Shown piece by piece: positions 1 to 7,885 of a stretch of 15,858 nucleotides of DNA; within the stretch, counting starts at the first letter, position 1, and each line of letters opens with the position of its first letter. The notes under the pieces are model-generated. The model was not told where the DNA came from and did no database searches. It saw only the letters and a program-made list of their open reading frames with translations. The translations under genes were made by a program, and so were the position numbers. This stretch comes from RXOA01 sp964554715 (lineage in GTDB: Bacteria > Bipolaricaulota > Bipolaricaulia > UBA7950 > UBA9294): positions 1 through 15,858 of the forward strand of contig CAZKPU010000055.1 of assembly GCA_964554715.1 (NCBI GenBank), given 5' to 3'.

Positions 1-60
1 TCTGATAAAATCAAACGAATAGTAAAGGACATAGAACTAAAACTTACAGAAAACATCCTG
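1..60. other. AT-rich left edge, composition break
   Basis: These 60 bases contain 18 G or C (30%), against about 60% in what follows, and the change is abrupt at about position 57-62. No ORF, promoter or repeat can be supported in them. It may be the end of a contig with chimeric sequence, a recombination junction, or an unusually AT-rich spacer. Confidence 0.5.
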
Positions 61-91
61 GCTCAGCGGGGCGTTCAACCTCACCGGCACA

Positions 92-583
92 GTGGAGTCG
101 GTGATCACTCCATCGGATGTCCACGCCGGGGTATCCCTGGAGTGGCTTCCACCAGTTGTCGTTCCGGATTGTGTCGAGTTGCTTGTGGATTCCTTCGTAT
201 CCGGAGGGGTATGGAGTGGATTCCAGGTCTACGGCCTGCGAGTCGAGGGACCCGTTTCCGAGCATGTCTCCGTCTCCTCTGTGACATCGCTGCAGCCGTC
301 GGATTTGGCAACCAATGCCCGCATGACGGGTTTCGTCGATTACTGGGAAGTGTTGGCTCTTGCAGGCGAGATCAACCTATGCGGTGAGTGCCGCGGAGAC
401 TGGGACATCTCGACGTACTTCGGAACCACGCAGAGCGCACTCTTCGACTGGGGAATGACACGGGTCGGGTTTCGTGCACGCCGGAACGCCGACTTCGAGC
501 TCTCCTCGACACTCTACTTCCGGTCGGGCGACCTGGGGGATCCCACCGTGGAACTGGTGATCGGGGCCGTCACTCACTGGTAG
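92..583 (+). CDS. hypothetical protein, probably 5'-truncated or joined to foreign sequence
   Basis: I do not recognise this protein. The first possible start is a GTG at 92 with no ribosome binding site, and the frame stays open back to position 41 without an ATG, GTG or TTG, so the true N-terminus is probably missing. The 163 residues from the GTG are rich in Gly, Val, Ser and aromatic residues and look beta-stranded. There is a CGEC pair near residue 97, no transmembrane helix and no visible catalytic motif. The chain ends in alternating hydrophobic residues and a terminal Trp, which is reminiscent of an outer-membrane beta-barrel end, but that is a guess. It converges on pgl, and the last 14 bases of the two genes overlap (570-583). 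GC content matches the rest of the window, unlike the first 60 bases. It is a believable gene because of that composition and its position, but its function is unknown. Confidence 0.5.
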   Translation: MESVITPSDVHAGVSLEWLPPVVVPDCVELLVDSFVSGGVWSGFQVYGLRVEGPVSEHVSVSSVTSLQPSDLATNARMTGFVDYWEVLALAGEINLCGECRGDWDISTYFGTTQSALFDWGMTRVGFRARRNADFELSSTLYFRSGDLGDPTVELVIGAVTHW

Positions 584-1292
584 CTTCGCGGTCGACGAAC
601 CAAGTCACTTCGCCCTGCACGGGCGCAATCTGCGATGCGGGCAGGTCTTCCCCGCTCCGGATCCTTGCGAGGATGCTCCGCTTTGGCCGTCCAGCGGCCA
701 GGAACAGGATGTGATTCGCTTGGTTGAGCAACGGAAACGTCAACGTGATCCGGCAGGGAGGCTGCGCGGACACGGTCACGTCACGGACCCACCGGTGACC
801 TTCGTGAAGCGCCGGATGGGTTGGGAACAGGGATGCCGTGTGGCCGTCGAGGCCGACGCCGAGGATCGCAAGGTCGATCGGAAGGCGGTTGCGGTCTCCC
901 CGAAGTGTGGCAAGCGCCCGAAGCCGCTGCTCGTATTCAACGCCGGCTTCCGCAGGAGAGATTTCTCCCCGAATGCGGAGGATGTTCTCCGGGGGGATCG
1001 GAACCCGGTGCAGCATCGCCCGGTATGCCGCCCGGTAGTTGCTTTGCTCGTGATCCGGCGGAACGCAGCGCTCGTCCGCCCAGAGCATGTGGATCTGTTG
1101 CCAGGGGACGTTCCCGTACCAGCGTTCACGCGGGTTCCCCAGCAGGCGATAGAGCGGTTGCGGAGTCTCTCCCCCGGAAAGGGCGATCAAGCACGATCCC
1201 CGCTCGGAACACGCCTCGACGGCGCGGCGTGCAAACGCGTCGGCGGCTCCGCGGATCATCTCCTCCGAGGACCGAAACACCACCCAGCGCAT
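570..1292 (-). CDS. pgl: 6-phosphogluconolactonase
   Basis: Hydrolyses 6-phosphogluconolactone to 6-phosphogluconate, the second step of the oxidative pentose phosphate pathway, in the cytoplasm. The 240-residue length is normal for the Pgl/DevB branch of the NagB-like fold. Family motifs are all present: LSGGETP at residues 39-44 (phosphate binding), WADER at 71-75 followed by a downstream SNY at 84-86, and LGVGLDGHTASLFP at about 144-157. The start chosen is the ATG whose first base is shared with the stop codon of zwf (TGATG), preceded by AGGAG 11 bases upstream inside zwf; an in-frame upstream ATG at 1337 would lie well inside zwf and is less likely. It is the last gene of the operon and is probably translationally coupled to zwf. 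Its end overlaps the convergent hypothetical gene, and no strong terminator is visible beyond it. Confidence 0.93.
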   Translation of the reverse strand: MRWVVFRSSEEMIRGAADAFARRAVEACSERGSCLIALSGGETPQPLYRLLGNPRERWYGNVPWQQIHMLWADERCVPPDHEQSNYRAAYRAMLHRVPIPPENILRIRGEISPAEAGVEYEQRLRALATLRGDRNRLPIDLAILGVGLDGHTASLFPTHPALHEGHRWVRDVTVSAQPPCRITLTFPLLNQANHILFLAAGRPKRSILARIRSGEDLPASQIAPVQGEVTWFVDREATSE

Positions 1293-2767
1293 CACAAGCG
1301 CTTCTCCTGCTGCTCGGGCTGACAGTGACACATCCACGTTCTTCCTTCGCCGAGGAGGTCATGCGCTGCGGCCGGGCCGGGGCTGCCGGCGCTGTACCGG
1401 TAAACGGGGAACGTAGGATCGCCCGCCATCGCCAGGGCGGGAGTGACCGCCCCCCACGCAAGTTCGATCTCATCACCGCGGATAAACAACGACGGATCAC
1501 CCCGGAGAGCGTCGAGAAGGAGCCGCTCATACGCATCCATCATCTGTCCCGGCGGGAACTCGCGAGCGTAATCGAAGTCGAGATCGGTCAGCCGCGTCCG
1601 CATCCCCTCGCCGGGGACCTTCGTATGGATCTGGAGCTTGACTCCTTCTTCCGGTTGCAGCTGAAGCATCAGACGGTTGGGAGCCGGAATCGAAGTGTCC
1701 GCGGTGAACAGCTTCTGAGGCGTGGGACGGAACTGCAGGGTGATTTGCGTCGTCTTTTCGGCCAGGGCCTTCCCGGAGCGAACGAAGAAAGGAACGCCGT
1801 TCCACCGCCAGTTGTCAATGTGCAGCCTCAAGGCGGCGTACGTTGGTGTTCGCGAACCAAGCGCGACACGATCGGTGTCTGGGTAGCTGTCGTACTGGCC
1901 GAGCACGACATCCGTTTCTCCAAGCGGACGGAGGGCCATCAGAACCTTGACCTTCTCATCCCGTAACTGCCGGGGGGTAGATGCAGCTGGAGGCTCGATG
2001 GCGGTGAGTGCTAGGAGTTGAAGGACGTGGTTCTGAACGATATCCCGCAGCACACCGGCGCGATCGTAGTACGAAGCTCGGTCGCCTACGGTAACCGCCT
2101 CCGCGACCGTGATCTGCACGTGATCCACGTACTGCCGAGACCAGAGAGGCTCGAACACGGAGTTTGCGAACCGAAACGTGAGGATGTTCTGCACGGTTTC
2201 CTTGGCGAGGTAGTGGTCGATCCGGTAGATCTGGTCTTCGTCGAATGCGTGATGGATCTGTCGGTTCAGATCCTCAGCGGATCCCCGGCTGTGTCCAAAC
2301 GGCTTCTCGAAGATGACCCGTTGCCATCCTCGTTCTCTCCGGGTGAGGCCGGCGTCGTTGAGGCCTTCGACCACCGCTGGTGCAAGCTCCGGCGGGATCG
2401 CAAGGTAGAACAGCACATTGCCTTCGGTGCCGTCCCGCTCATCAAACTGATCGAGCTTGCCGGCGATCTGCGTAAAGGTCTCCGGAACGTCGAAGCCACC
2501 GGCCACGTAGTCGAACCGCTCTGCTCCTTCGGGCCAGCGCTCGCAGAGGTGTCGATCCGGTTGCAGACGGGCGTACTCCTGGAGCCCTTCCAGTAGGTGA
2601 TTGCGAAACCCGTCCGCACCGATCGGGGATCGCGAGACCCCTAGGATTCGTGTCTGAGGCGCCAGCTGCCCCGCACAGGCAAGGCTGTGGATCGCCGGGC
2701 CGAGCTTCCTTTTCGTTAGATCCCCTGTTGCACCGAAGATCACCACCGTGGCCGGCACGTTAGCCAT
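1292..2767 (-). CDS. zwf: glucose-6-phosphate 1-dehydrogenase
   Basis: Oxidises glucose 6-phosphate to 6-phosphogluconolactone, the entry into the pentose phosphate pathway. The 491 residues match the usual length. The N-terminal dinucleotide motif FGATGDLTKRKLGPA sits at residues 11-25, EKPFGHS at 154-160, and the active-site signature RIDHYLAKE at 182-190; the common form of the last is DHYLGKE, so one Gly is Ala here. Arg46 follows the second beta strand (GVSRS), at the place where other Zwf proteins hold the NADP 2'-phosphate, so NADP use is likely (inference). The C-terminus has the usual Y-aGS-GP element. The start is the ATG at 2767, which overlaps the end of gnd by 8 bases and has GGTGG 5 bases upstream; an in-frame ATG at 2800 exists but would lengthen the protein into gnd without family support. 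Coupled to gnd upstream and pgl downstream. Confidence 0.95.
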   Translation of the reverse strand: MANVPATVVIFGATGDLTKRKLGPAIHSLACAGQLAPQTRILGVSRSPIGADGFRNHLLEGLQEYARLQPDRHLCERWPEGAERFDYVAGGFDVPETFTQIAGKLDQFDERDGTEGNVLFYLAIPPELAPAVVEGLNDAGLTRRERGWQRVIFEKPFGHSRGSAEDLNRQIHHAFDEDQIYRIDHYLAKETVQNILTFRFANSVFEPLWSRQYVDHVQITVAEAVTVGDRASYYDRAGVLRDIVQNHVLQLLALTAIEPPAASTPRQLRDEKVKVLMALRPLGETDVVLGQYDSYPDTDRVALGSRTPTYAALRLHIDNWRWNGVPFFVRSGKALAEKTTQITLQFRPTPQKLFTADTSIPAPNRLMLQLQPEEGVKLQIHTKVPGEGMRTRLTDLDFDYAREFPPGQMMDAYERLLLDALRGDPSLFIRGDEIELAWGAVTPALAMAGDPTFPVYRYSAGSPGPAAAHDLLGEGRTWMCHCQPEQQEKRL

Positions 2768-3704
2768 TTCGACCACCCGGAGGAGTCTCAGTAGAGACAA
2801 CGCTGTGGCCGCCGAAGCGCTGCCGTAAGGCGGCGAGCAGCTTGGCGGCGAAGCTCTCAGGCTGTCGGCTGACGAGACGGGCGAGGAGGGACGCTGTGAT
2901 CACCGGAGCGGGGACATCAAGATCGATCGCCTCGGCGACCGCCCAACGGCCTTCCCCGCTGTCGGCGACCCACCCCTTGACGGCGGATAACGTCGGATCG
3001 TCGTTCAGAGCGGAGGCGACAAGATCGAGGAGCCAGGATCGAATCACGCTTCCATGACGCCAGATCGATGCCAGGTTTGCGAGATCAAGGGGTTGCTCGA
3101 ACGACTCCGTTGCAGCGAGGATCTCGAACCCCTCTGCATACGCCTGCATGAGTCCGTACTCGATGCCGTTGTGCACCATCTTGGCAAAGTGGCCGGCCCC
3201 TGATGAACCGATGCGACCCCACCCCAGATCGGTGTCGGGGGCGAGGCAAGAGAAGATCGGCGACAAACGATCGATGGCTGTCTCCGGTCCCCCGAGCATC
3301 AAGCAGTACCCTTGTTCAAGCCCCCAGATCCCTCCGCTGGTTCCCGCATCGATCATCACGATCCCTTGCTCGGAGGCTGTTTGGGATCGCCGCTTTGTGT
3401 CTTTGTAGTTGGAGTTTCCGCCGTCAATGATGGTGTCTCCCGCGGACAAGCCGTCGACAAGCTGTGCGATGACCTGTTCCGCCGGTTCGCCAGCGGGAAC
3501 CATGATCCAAACCGTGCGGGGTGGGTGGAGTACCCGGATCATCTCCTTGATGGAAGCGGTTCCGCGAACGGACGGCTCGGAGCCGGTGAGCGAAGCGACG
3601 GCTGCCGGATCGCGATCCATGACGACAACAGCGTGACCTGCGCGAGCCAACCTGCTTGCCATGTTCGCGCCCATCTTGCCGATTCCGATCAGCCCCAGTT
3701 CCAT
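2760..3704 (-). CDS. gnd: 6-phosphogluconate dehydrogenase, decarboxylating, short type
   Basis: Oxidatively decarboxylates 6-phosphogluconate to ribulose 5-phosphate. At 314 residues it belongs to the short (about 300 residue) branch, not the 470-residue E. coli type. Visible motifs are the Rossmann GLIGIGKMG at residues 4-12, the substrate-binding GTSGGIWGLEQG around 121-132, and the catalytic KMVHNGIEYG. At the end of the second beta strand the sequence reads VVVMDRD with Asp30, where NADP enzymes have Asn-Arg-Ser/Thr; an acidic residue there favours NAD (known for short-type enzymes; inference here). The start is well supported by GGAGGTGA 6-9 bases upstream. It lies 100 bases after tal-pgi and overlaps zwf by 8 bases (ATGGCTAA), so it opens the coupled gnd-zwf-pgl trio. 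Confidence 0.94.
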   Translation of the reverse strand: MELGLIGIGKMGANMASRLARAGHAVVVMDRDPAAVASLTGSEPSVRGTASIKEMIRVLHPPRTVWIMVPAGEPAEQVIAQLVDGLSAGDTIIDGGNSNYKDTKRRSQTASEQGIVMIDAGTSGGIWGLEQGYCLMLGGPETAIDRLSPIFSCLAPDTDLGWGRIGSSGAGHFAKMVHNGIEYGLMQAYAEGFEILAATESFEQPLDLANLASIWRHGSVIRSWLLDLVASALNDDPTLSAVKGWVADSGEGRWAVAEAIDLDVPAPVITASLLARLVSRQPESFAAKLLAALRQRFGGHSVVSTETPPGGRNG

Positions 3705-3768
3705 GTTCCCTCACCTCCGTGGGTGATTCCGATGATCTGCGGTCTCGGCGGTTGTCTCCTCTCCGTTC

Positions 3769-3797
3769 GGACGCGAACCCGCTTCCCGGGGGCGTCC
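3769..3797 (-). promoter_or_regulatory. intercistronic hairpin after tal-pgi
   Basis: On the transcribed (-) strand, GGACGC pairs with GCGTCC and an inner CCCG pairs with CGGG around a GGAAG loop. It starts 7 bases after the tal-pgi stop codon. There is no U-tract after it, so it is not a classical terminator; it could mark an RNA 3' end or partial termination before gnd. The rest of the 100-base gap holds only the gnd ribosome binding site. Confidence 0.35.
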
Positions 3798-3804
3798 GAT
3801 TCCG

Positions 3805-6570
3805 CTAGATCCTGGCCAGAAGCGTTCGCAGGGCTTCGGCCGGCCGGTCTCCCAGCATCAGGGAGACGACGGACCGACCTGCATCTTCGATCGCCTCACG
3901 ATCTCCGGTCGCTTGGGCGGCGAGCAAGGAGGCGAACGTCAGCGATGTCTGTTCCGATCCTGCTTTGTCGGGGATAGCGAGGTCGTTTTCGGGCAACGAC
4001 AGAAGCTGGAGGAATCGTCCGCTTCTGGGTCCGCCCTTGTGGAGCTGTCCGGTGGAGTGAAGGAATCGCGGTCCGTATCCGGCTGTGGTTGCGCAGTGTG
4101 CGTTGCGGGCGATGACCGCTCTCAGGTTGGCGAGCAATGCGTCGGCCTCCGGAGACGCCGGTATGTAGGCCTGGATGGCGGCGTATCCGTTGACGGGGAT
4201 TGATTTCAGGAAGGAGGCAAGCTGTTCCGCTGCCGTCTCCTTGCTGTTTGGCTCTTGTTCGAGAAGCGGAGCCCGACCTTGCTCCCGGAATGCAGCAACG
4301 CGCTGGCGTGCCCGGTGTTTGGATGCCTCGACGTCCGGTTGGTTGAACGGGTGGATTCCCAGGATGTGTCCGGCGACCGCTGTCGCGAACTCCCAGAGGA
4401 TGAACAATCCTCCCAAGTCACGTGGATCCCTCGCACGTATCCGGATGAGCGGATGCCCATCGTTCGCAAGGTCTCGGGATCGGGTGCGGAGCTGAGCCAC
4501 CGGGTCTCTACCGGCCTCGATCTCGACGAACAGGCGATCGTGTCCATAGCTGGATCGTTCGAGATCGGGTTCACCGACCACCGGGATGATCCCAGTTCCC
4601 TCTTTGCCGGTACTCTCCGCGATGAGTTGCTCCAGCCAAGCGTCGAACTCCGGCAGCGCGCTCGACGGGAGAACGGTCAGCTTGTCGCGTCCCTCGGCTG
4701 CCAATGCGCCGAGAACGGCGCCCAAGCGAGCTCCGGGGTTGCTGGCGGCGCAGAGTTCCATCGCACAGGCTTCGGCCATCGTTTGGGCCGTGGCAAGGAG
4801 TTCCCCGATGTTGATTCCCAGGATCGATGCGGGAACGAGTCCGAAGAACGACAACGCCGAATACCGGCCGCCGAGGTTGGGGGCGTTGAGGAAGATCTTG
4901 CGGAACGCAAGTTGCTCGGCCAGTGCCGTGAGGGGACTGCCTGGATCGGTGATCGCGACGAACCTCTGGCCACACTCGGAGAACGGCAACACGCGCCGAG
5001 CGCGGTTGTAGCAGCTGCGGAACAGAGAGAGAGTCTCGATCGTCGTTCCCGATTTGGTGGCAACGATGAACAGCGTGGTTTGCGGGTCGAGCGGATCGAT
5101 CACGGTGTGGATGGCGTCGGGATGTGTCGTGTCGATGACTTGCAGTGGGATGCCTTCGGCTTGAACGCCGAACGATTGGCGGAAGACGTTTGCCGCCAGG
5201 CTGCTTCCGCCCATCCCAAGAAGCACGGCGGTGCGGATTCCGTCTTCTCTGAGCGTCTGCGCGAACCGGTGCAACGCATCGATCTGATCGGTGTACGTCT
5301 GGGGAGTATGGAGCCAATCGAGCCGATCCTCGATCTCGCTTGCGGACGAACTCCACAGCGTGAAATCATGGTTCCAGATGCGCTCTGTCACGTGCTCTTC
5401 GTCAAGGCGTTCCAACGCTGCGGTCAGCTTCCGATGATCCTCGCAAGCGTCGATCTCAAGGTGAACCGGATCGTGAGTGATCCGCCCGTATTCGGCCAGC
5501 CGCCCAGCGATCTTCCCGATCAAGGCAACAAACGAGGCTTCGAACTTGTCCAATCCCTGCGTAAGAAGCTCATCGGTCACGGCCGCAAGGTCGACATCTC
5601 GTTGCGCGAGGCGTGTCAGGATCGACTGTGCGCCGTCGGCGTCCGGAAGCCGTGACCCATCGGCTTGACCGTGGTCGAGGACTGCGTTCAGAGTCTTCAA
5701 CGGAACCGTGTTCACTGTTTCCGGAGCGATCAGAGAATCCACATACAACGTATCCGGATAGGCCGGGTTCTTGGTGCTTGTGCTCGCCCACAACGGTCGC
5801 TGCGGGTACGCTCCGGCTGCTGCCAATCCTTTCCACCGTGGAGAAGACAGCGACCTCTCGAAGGTGTCGTACACGAGGGCTGCCGATGCGATGGCCGTTT
5901 GCCCGAGAAGCTCCGTTGCGTGCCGTTCCTCCAACAACGGATCCACGGCGGAGTCGATCCGGCTGACGAAGAACGACGCCACCGAGGCAATCTTTGAGAT
6001 GGGTTCGCCGCGCTCGATCCGCTTCTCAAGCCCTCGCTGGAACGCATCAAGTACGTTCGCGTATCGCCCAACGGAGAAGATGAGGGTAACGTTCACGTTG
6101 ATTCCTTCCCCGATGAGTCGCTCCAGCGCCCGGCAACCTGCTGCTGTCGCCGGCACCTTGATCATCGCGTTCGGGCGGCCAATCCGCTTGAACAGCCGTT
6201 TCGCTTGCGCGATGGTGGCGTCCGCATCCATTGCCAGACGGGGATCGACTTCCAGGCTGACGTACCCGTCTTTGCCGCCGCTTCGATCGTACGTCGGTCG
6301 CAGGAGATCGGCTGCCGCTTGGATGTCGGCGATCGCCAACGATTCGTACGCCTCCAAGACCGAGACATCGCTCGCCGCGAGTCGTTGCAGGGACGACTCG
6401 TAGTCCGTGCCGCCGGCGATGGCTTGTTGGAGGATCGTCGGATTGGATGTGACTCCGGTGATGCCCAACTCGATCCAACGTTCGAGTTCGCCGAACGCAA
6501 GGAACGAGCGCTGGATGTGATCCATCCAAATCGACTGGCCCGCTTGAGAGATCAAGTGGATGTTGCTCAT
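3805..6570 (-). CDS. tal-pgi: bifunctional transaldolase / glucose-6-phosphate isomerase
   Basis: A 921-residue fusion. Residues 1 to about 365 are a transaldolase: GVTSNPTIL at 39-47 and the Schiff-base lysine in NAMIKVPATAAG (Lys138), with the later SxxFVSRID element near 199-206. From about 400 to the end it is a glucose-6-phosphate isomerase with a SIS fold: GMGGSS at 452-457, TKSGTT near 505-510, GGRYS at 567-571 and FNQPDVEASK at 742-751, a form of the second PGI signature. So one chain links sedoheptulose 7-phosphate plus glyceraldehyde 3-phosphate chemistry to recycling of fructose 6-phosphate to glucose 6-phosphate. Tal-Pgi fusions of about 950 residues are known in several phyla. 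Start: the second of two ATGs (6570) is 6 bases from AAGGAGG at 6577-6583, while the first (6576) touches the ribosome binding site and is unlikely. No catalytic residue is obviously lost. Confidence 0.95.
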   Translation of the reverse strand: MSNIHLISQAGQSIWMDHIQRSFLAFGELERWIELGITGVTSNPTILQQAIAGGTDYESSLQRLAASDVSVLEAYESLAIADIQAAADLLRPTYDRSGGKDGYVSLEVDPRLAMDADATIAQAKRLFKRIGRPNAMIKVPATAAGCRALERLIGEGINVNVTLIFSVGRYANVLDAFQRGLEKRIERGEPISKIASVASFFVSRIDSAVDPLLEERHATELLGQTAIASAALVYDTFERSLSSPRWKGLAAAGAYPQRPLWASTSTKNPAYPDTLYVDSLIAPETVNTVPLKTLNAVLDHGQADGSRLPDADGAQSILTRLAQRDVDLAAVTDELLTQGLDKFEASFVALIGKIAGRLAEYGRITHDPVHLEIDACEDHRKLTAALERLDEEHVTERIWNHDFTLWSSSASEIEDRLDWLHTPQTYTDQIDALHRFAQTLREDGIRTAVLLGMGGSSLAANVFRQSFGVQAEGIPLQVIDTTHPDAIHTVIDPLDPQTTLFIVATKSGTTIETLSLFRSCYNRARRVLPFSECGQRFVAITDPGSPLTALAEQLAFRKIFLNAPNLGGRYSALSFFGLVPASILGINIGELLATAQTMAEACAMELCAASNPGARLGAVLGALAAEGRDKLTVLPSSALPEFDAWLEQLIAESTGKEGTGIIPVVGEPDLERSSYGHDRLFVEIEAGRDPVAQLRTRSRDLANDGHPLIRIRARDPRDLGGLFILWEFATAVAGHILGIHPFNQPDVEASKHRARQRVAAFREQGRAPLLEQEPNSKETAAEQLASFLKSIPVNGYAAIQAYIPASPEADALLANLRAVIARNAHCATTAGYGPRFLHSTGQLHKGGPRSGRFLQLLSLPENDLAIPDKAGSEQTSLTFASLLAAQATGDREAIEDAGRSVVSLMLGDRPAEALRTLLARI

Positions 6571-6576
6571 GCTCAT

Positions 6577-6583
6577 CCTCCTT
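6577..6583 (-). promoter_or_regulatory. ribosome binding site deciding the tal-pgi start
   Basis: AAGGAGG on the - strand abuts the ATG at 6576 with no spacer but lies 6 bases before the ATG at 6570. This makes the downstream ATG the likely start. Confidence 0.7.
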
Positions 6584-6648
6584 CTCGGCCGTTACCCGTC
6601 CATGGACCTCTGCTACCCCAAGCATCCCGGATCTTTCGTGAGGAACCG

Positions 6649-6714
6649 TCTACGGATTCTATACAAGTCGGGAAGATCCGTCCTATGCCCAGCCTGTCTC
6701 TACGGATAGATCCG
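6649..6714. repeat. repeated TCTACGGAT boxes between glk and tal-pgi
   Basis: TCTACGGAT occurs at 6649-6657 and again at 6699-6707, exactly 50 bases apart. The second copy is part of a perfect inverted repeat, CGGAT-AG-ATCCG (6703-6714), two bases after the glk stop on the - strand. A further ATCCG lies at 6676-6680. On the - strand, TATAGAAT near 6657-6664 resembles a -10 box, but no -35 partner is convincing. The repeats could be an internal operator for tal-pgi or chance, because GGATC-like words are common throughout this window. Confidence 0.25.
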
Positions 6715-6716
6715 CC

Positions 6717-7823
6717 TTACGAACGGACGATCGAGCTCTCGCCACGAGCCAGATCCACTGTCGATCGGCCTTTGGTCTCCGGTTGCGGCGTCGGCCGTTC
6801 GTCGGGCGGGATTACGTCATCGGTGAGAAGCTCACGGGCCGCGATCCCGAGCAACGCCGGCTGTTTCTTCATCACAACGCGGATCGGAAGGCCTGCCGCA
6901 AACTCGCGGAACCGGCCTTTGTCCGAGAACGCATGGGCAAAGGATGACGTCAGGAATCCGATCAGTCGAGGGGGGAGCCCCCCTGCAAGGTAGACGCCAC
7001 CTGTGGCAAGCAACTTCAGGGCGAAGTTCCCGGCTTCCGCCGCAAGGATCTCGACGAACAACTCCACAGCACGACGGCAGAGTTCGATCGGCTGGGTCGT
7101 ATCCTTGGCAGCATCGATGATGATCGGAGTCCGATCCTCCGCCTCCGCAAGCTGCTCGGCGAGCCAGGCGGGCTCCATCCCGCCGGTCTTGTCGCGCAGG
7201 AATTCGTAGATGAGAGGCAGGGCCAATCCCGAGCAGACGCGTTCAACGCTCACATGTCCGTACCGGCTTCGAGCAAAGGCGAGGAGCTGCTCTTGAACAG
7301 GCGTTCGCGGTGCGAAATCCACGTGCCCGCCCTCGGATGGATGTGCGCGATACCGGGTTCCATCCCACACGAGAAACGCCTCTCCCAGTCCTGTGCCCGG
7401 TGCGAGTACGGCAATCGGGCCGTGAGGGGTCGCATCTGCCTGCTGAAGCTCGACCCATTCGTTCGAGCGGAGCAACGGGATCGCTCCTGCGATCGCCTCC
7501 AGGTCATTGATCACGACGACGCGCTCGGCGTCGAGAGAATCCTTGACCTGGCCGGCGTCGATCACCCACGGGAGGTTGGTCAGCGTCGACCACTGCCTTC
7601 TGACCTGTCCTGCCACCGCGATGCAGACCTGCCGCACCGCGACACCCCGCTGAGAGAGGAACGCATCCACGAGTTCGATCAATCCGCTGTACGCCCGGCT
7701 TGGCAGTGTGCCGTGAGCGATCGGCCGAAACGGGCCGGACTCTCGGGAGAACAGGGCAAGATCCGTCTTGGTTCCGCCGACATCCACCGCAAGGAGATCG
7801 GCGACCATGTGTGGTGCATCCAT
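6717..7823 (-). CDS. glk: glucokinase, Glk family (not ROK)
   Basis: Phosphorylates glucose to glucose 6-phosphate with ATP, in the cytoplasm. It has the ATP-binding AVDVGGTK at residues 12-19, catalytic Asp107 in VINDLEAIA, PGTGLG at 142-147, EGGHVDFAP at 164-172 as in E. coli Glk, CSGLALPLIYEF around 197-208 and GGVYLAGGLPPRLI at 275-288. The zinc-binding cysteine motif of ROK kinases is absent. From the ATG at 7823 the protein has 368 residues, longer than the usual 320, because of a polar tail of about 35 residues. The start is uncertain: ATGs at 7823 and 7808 both lack a good ribosome binding site, and the frame further upstream runs into the glycosidase gene and has no homologous content. 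It lies 62 bases after the glycosidase gene. In this operon it would feed glucose released by the glycosidase or by GH65 into Zwf or Pgi. Confidence 0.9.
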   Translation of the reverse strand: MDAPHMVADLLAVDVGGTKTDLALFSRESGPFRPIAHGTLPSRAYSGLIELVDAFLSQRGVAVRQVCIAVAGQVRRQWSTLTNLPWVIDAGQVKDSLDAERVVVINDLEAIAGAIPLLRSNEWVELQQADATPHGPIAVLAPGTGLGEAFLVWDGTRYRAHPSEGGHVDFAPRTPVQEQLLAFARSRYGHVSVERVCSGLALPLIYEFLRDKTGGMEPAWLAEQLAEAEDRTPIIIDAAKDTTQPIELCRRAVELFVEILAAEAGNFALKLLATGGVYLAGGLPPRLIGFLTSSFAHAFSDKGRFREFAAGLPIRVVMKKQPALLGIAARELLTDDVIPPDERPTPQPETKGRSTVDLARGESSIVRS

Positions 7824-7858
7824 GTCGTGTAGTGGTACCCGACCGGCAGGTCTTTGGT

Positions 7859-7879
7859 CAAGCCGTGTGCCGTGGCTTG
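7859..7879 (-). promoter_or_regulatory. small hairpin after the glycosidase gene
   Basis: CAAGCC pairs with GGCTTG around a 9-base loop, beginning 6 bases after the stop codon of the glycosidase gene. There is no U-tract. It is weak on its own, and is listed because similar inverted repeats follow other stops in the window. Confidence 0.25.
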
Positions 7880-7885
7880 GCGCAA

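Noticed and set aside
821..1966. 381-codon open frame on the + strand across pgl and zwf
   Set aside because: Arg/Gly/Pro-rich antisense frame crossing two well-supported genes; no start signal and no recognisable domain.
4255..5655. 466-codon open frame on the + strand across tal-pgi
   Set aside because: It is antisense to a fusion enzyme with clear motifs in both domains; the frame is long only because of high GC, has no ribosome binding site and shows no family motif.
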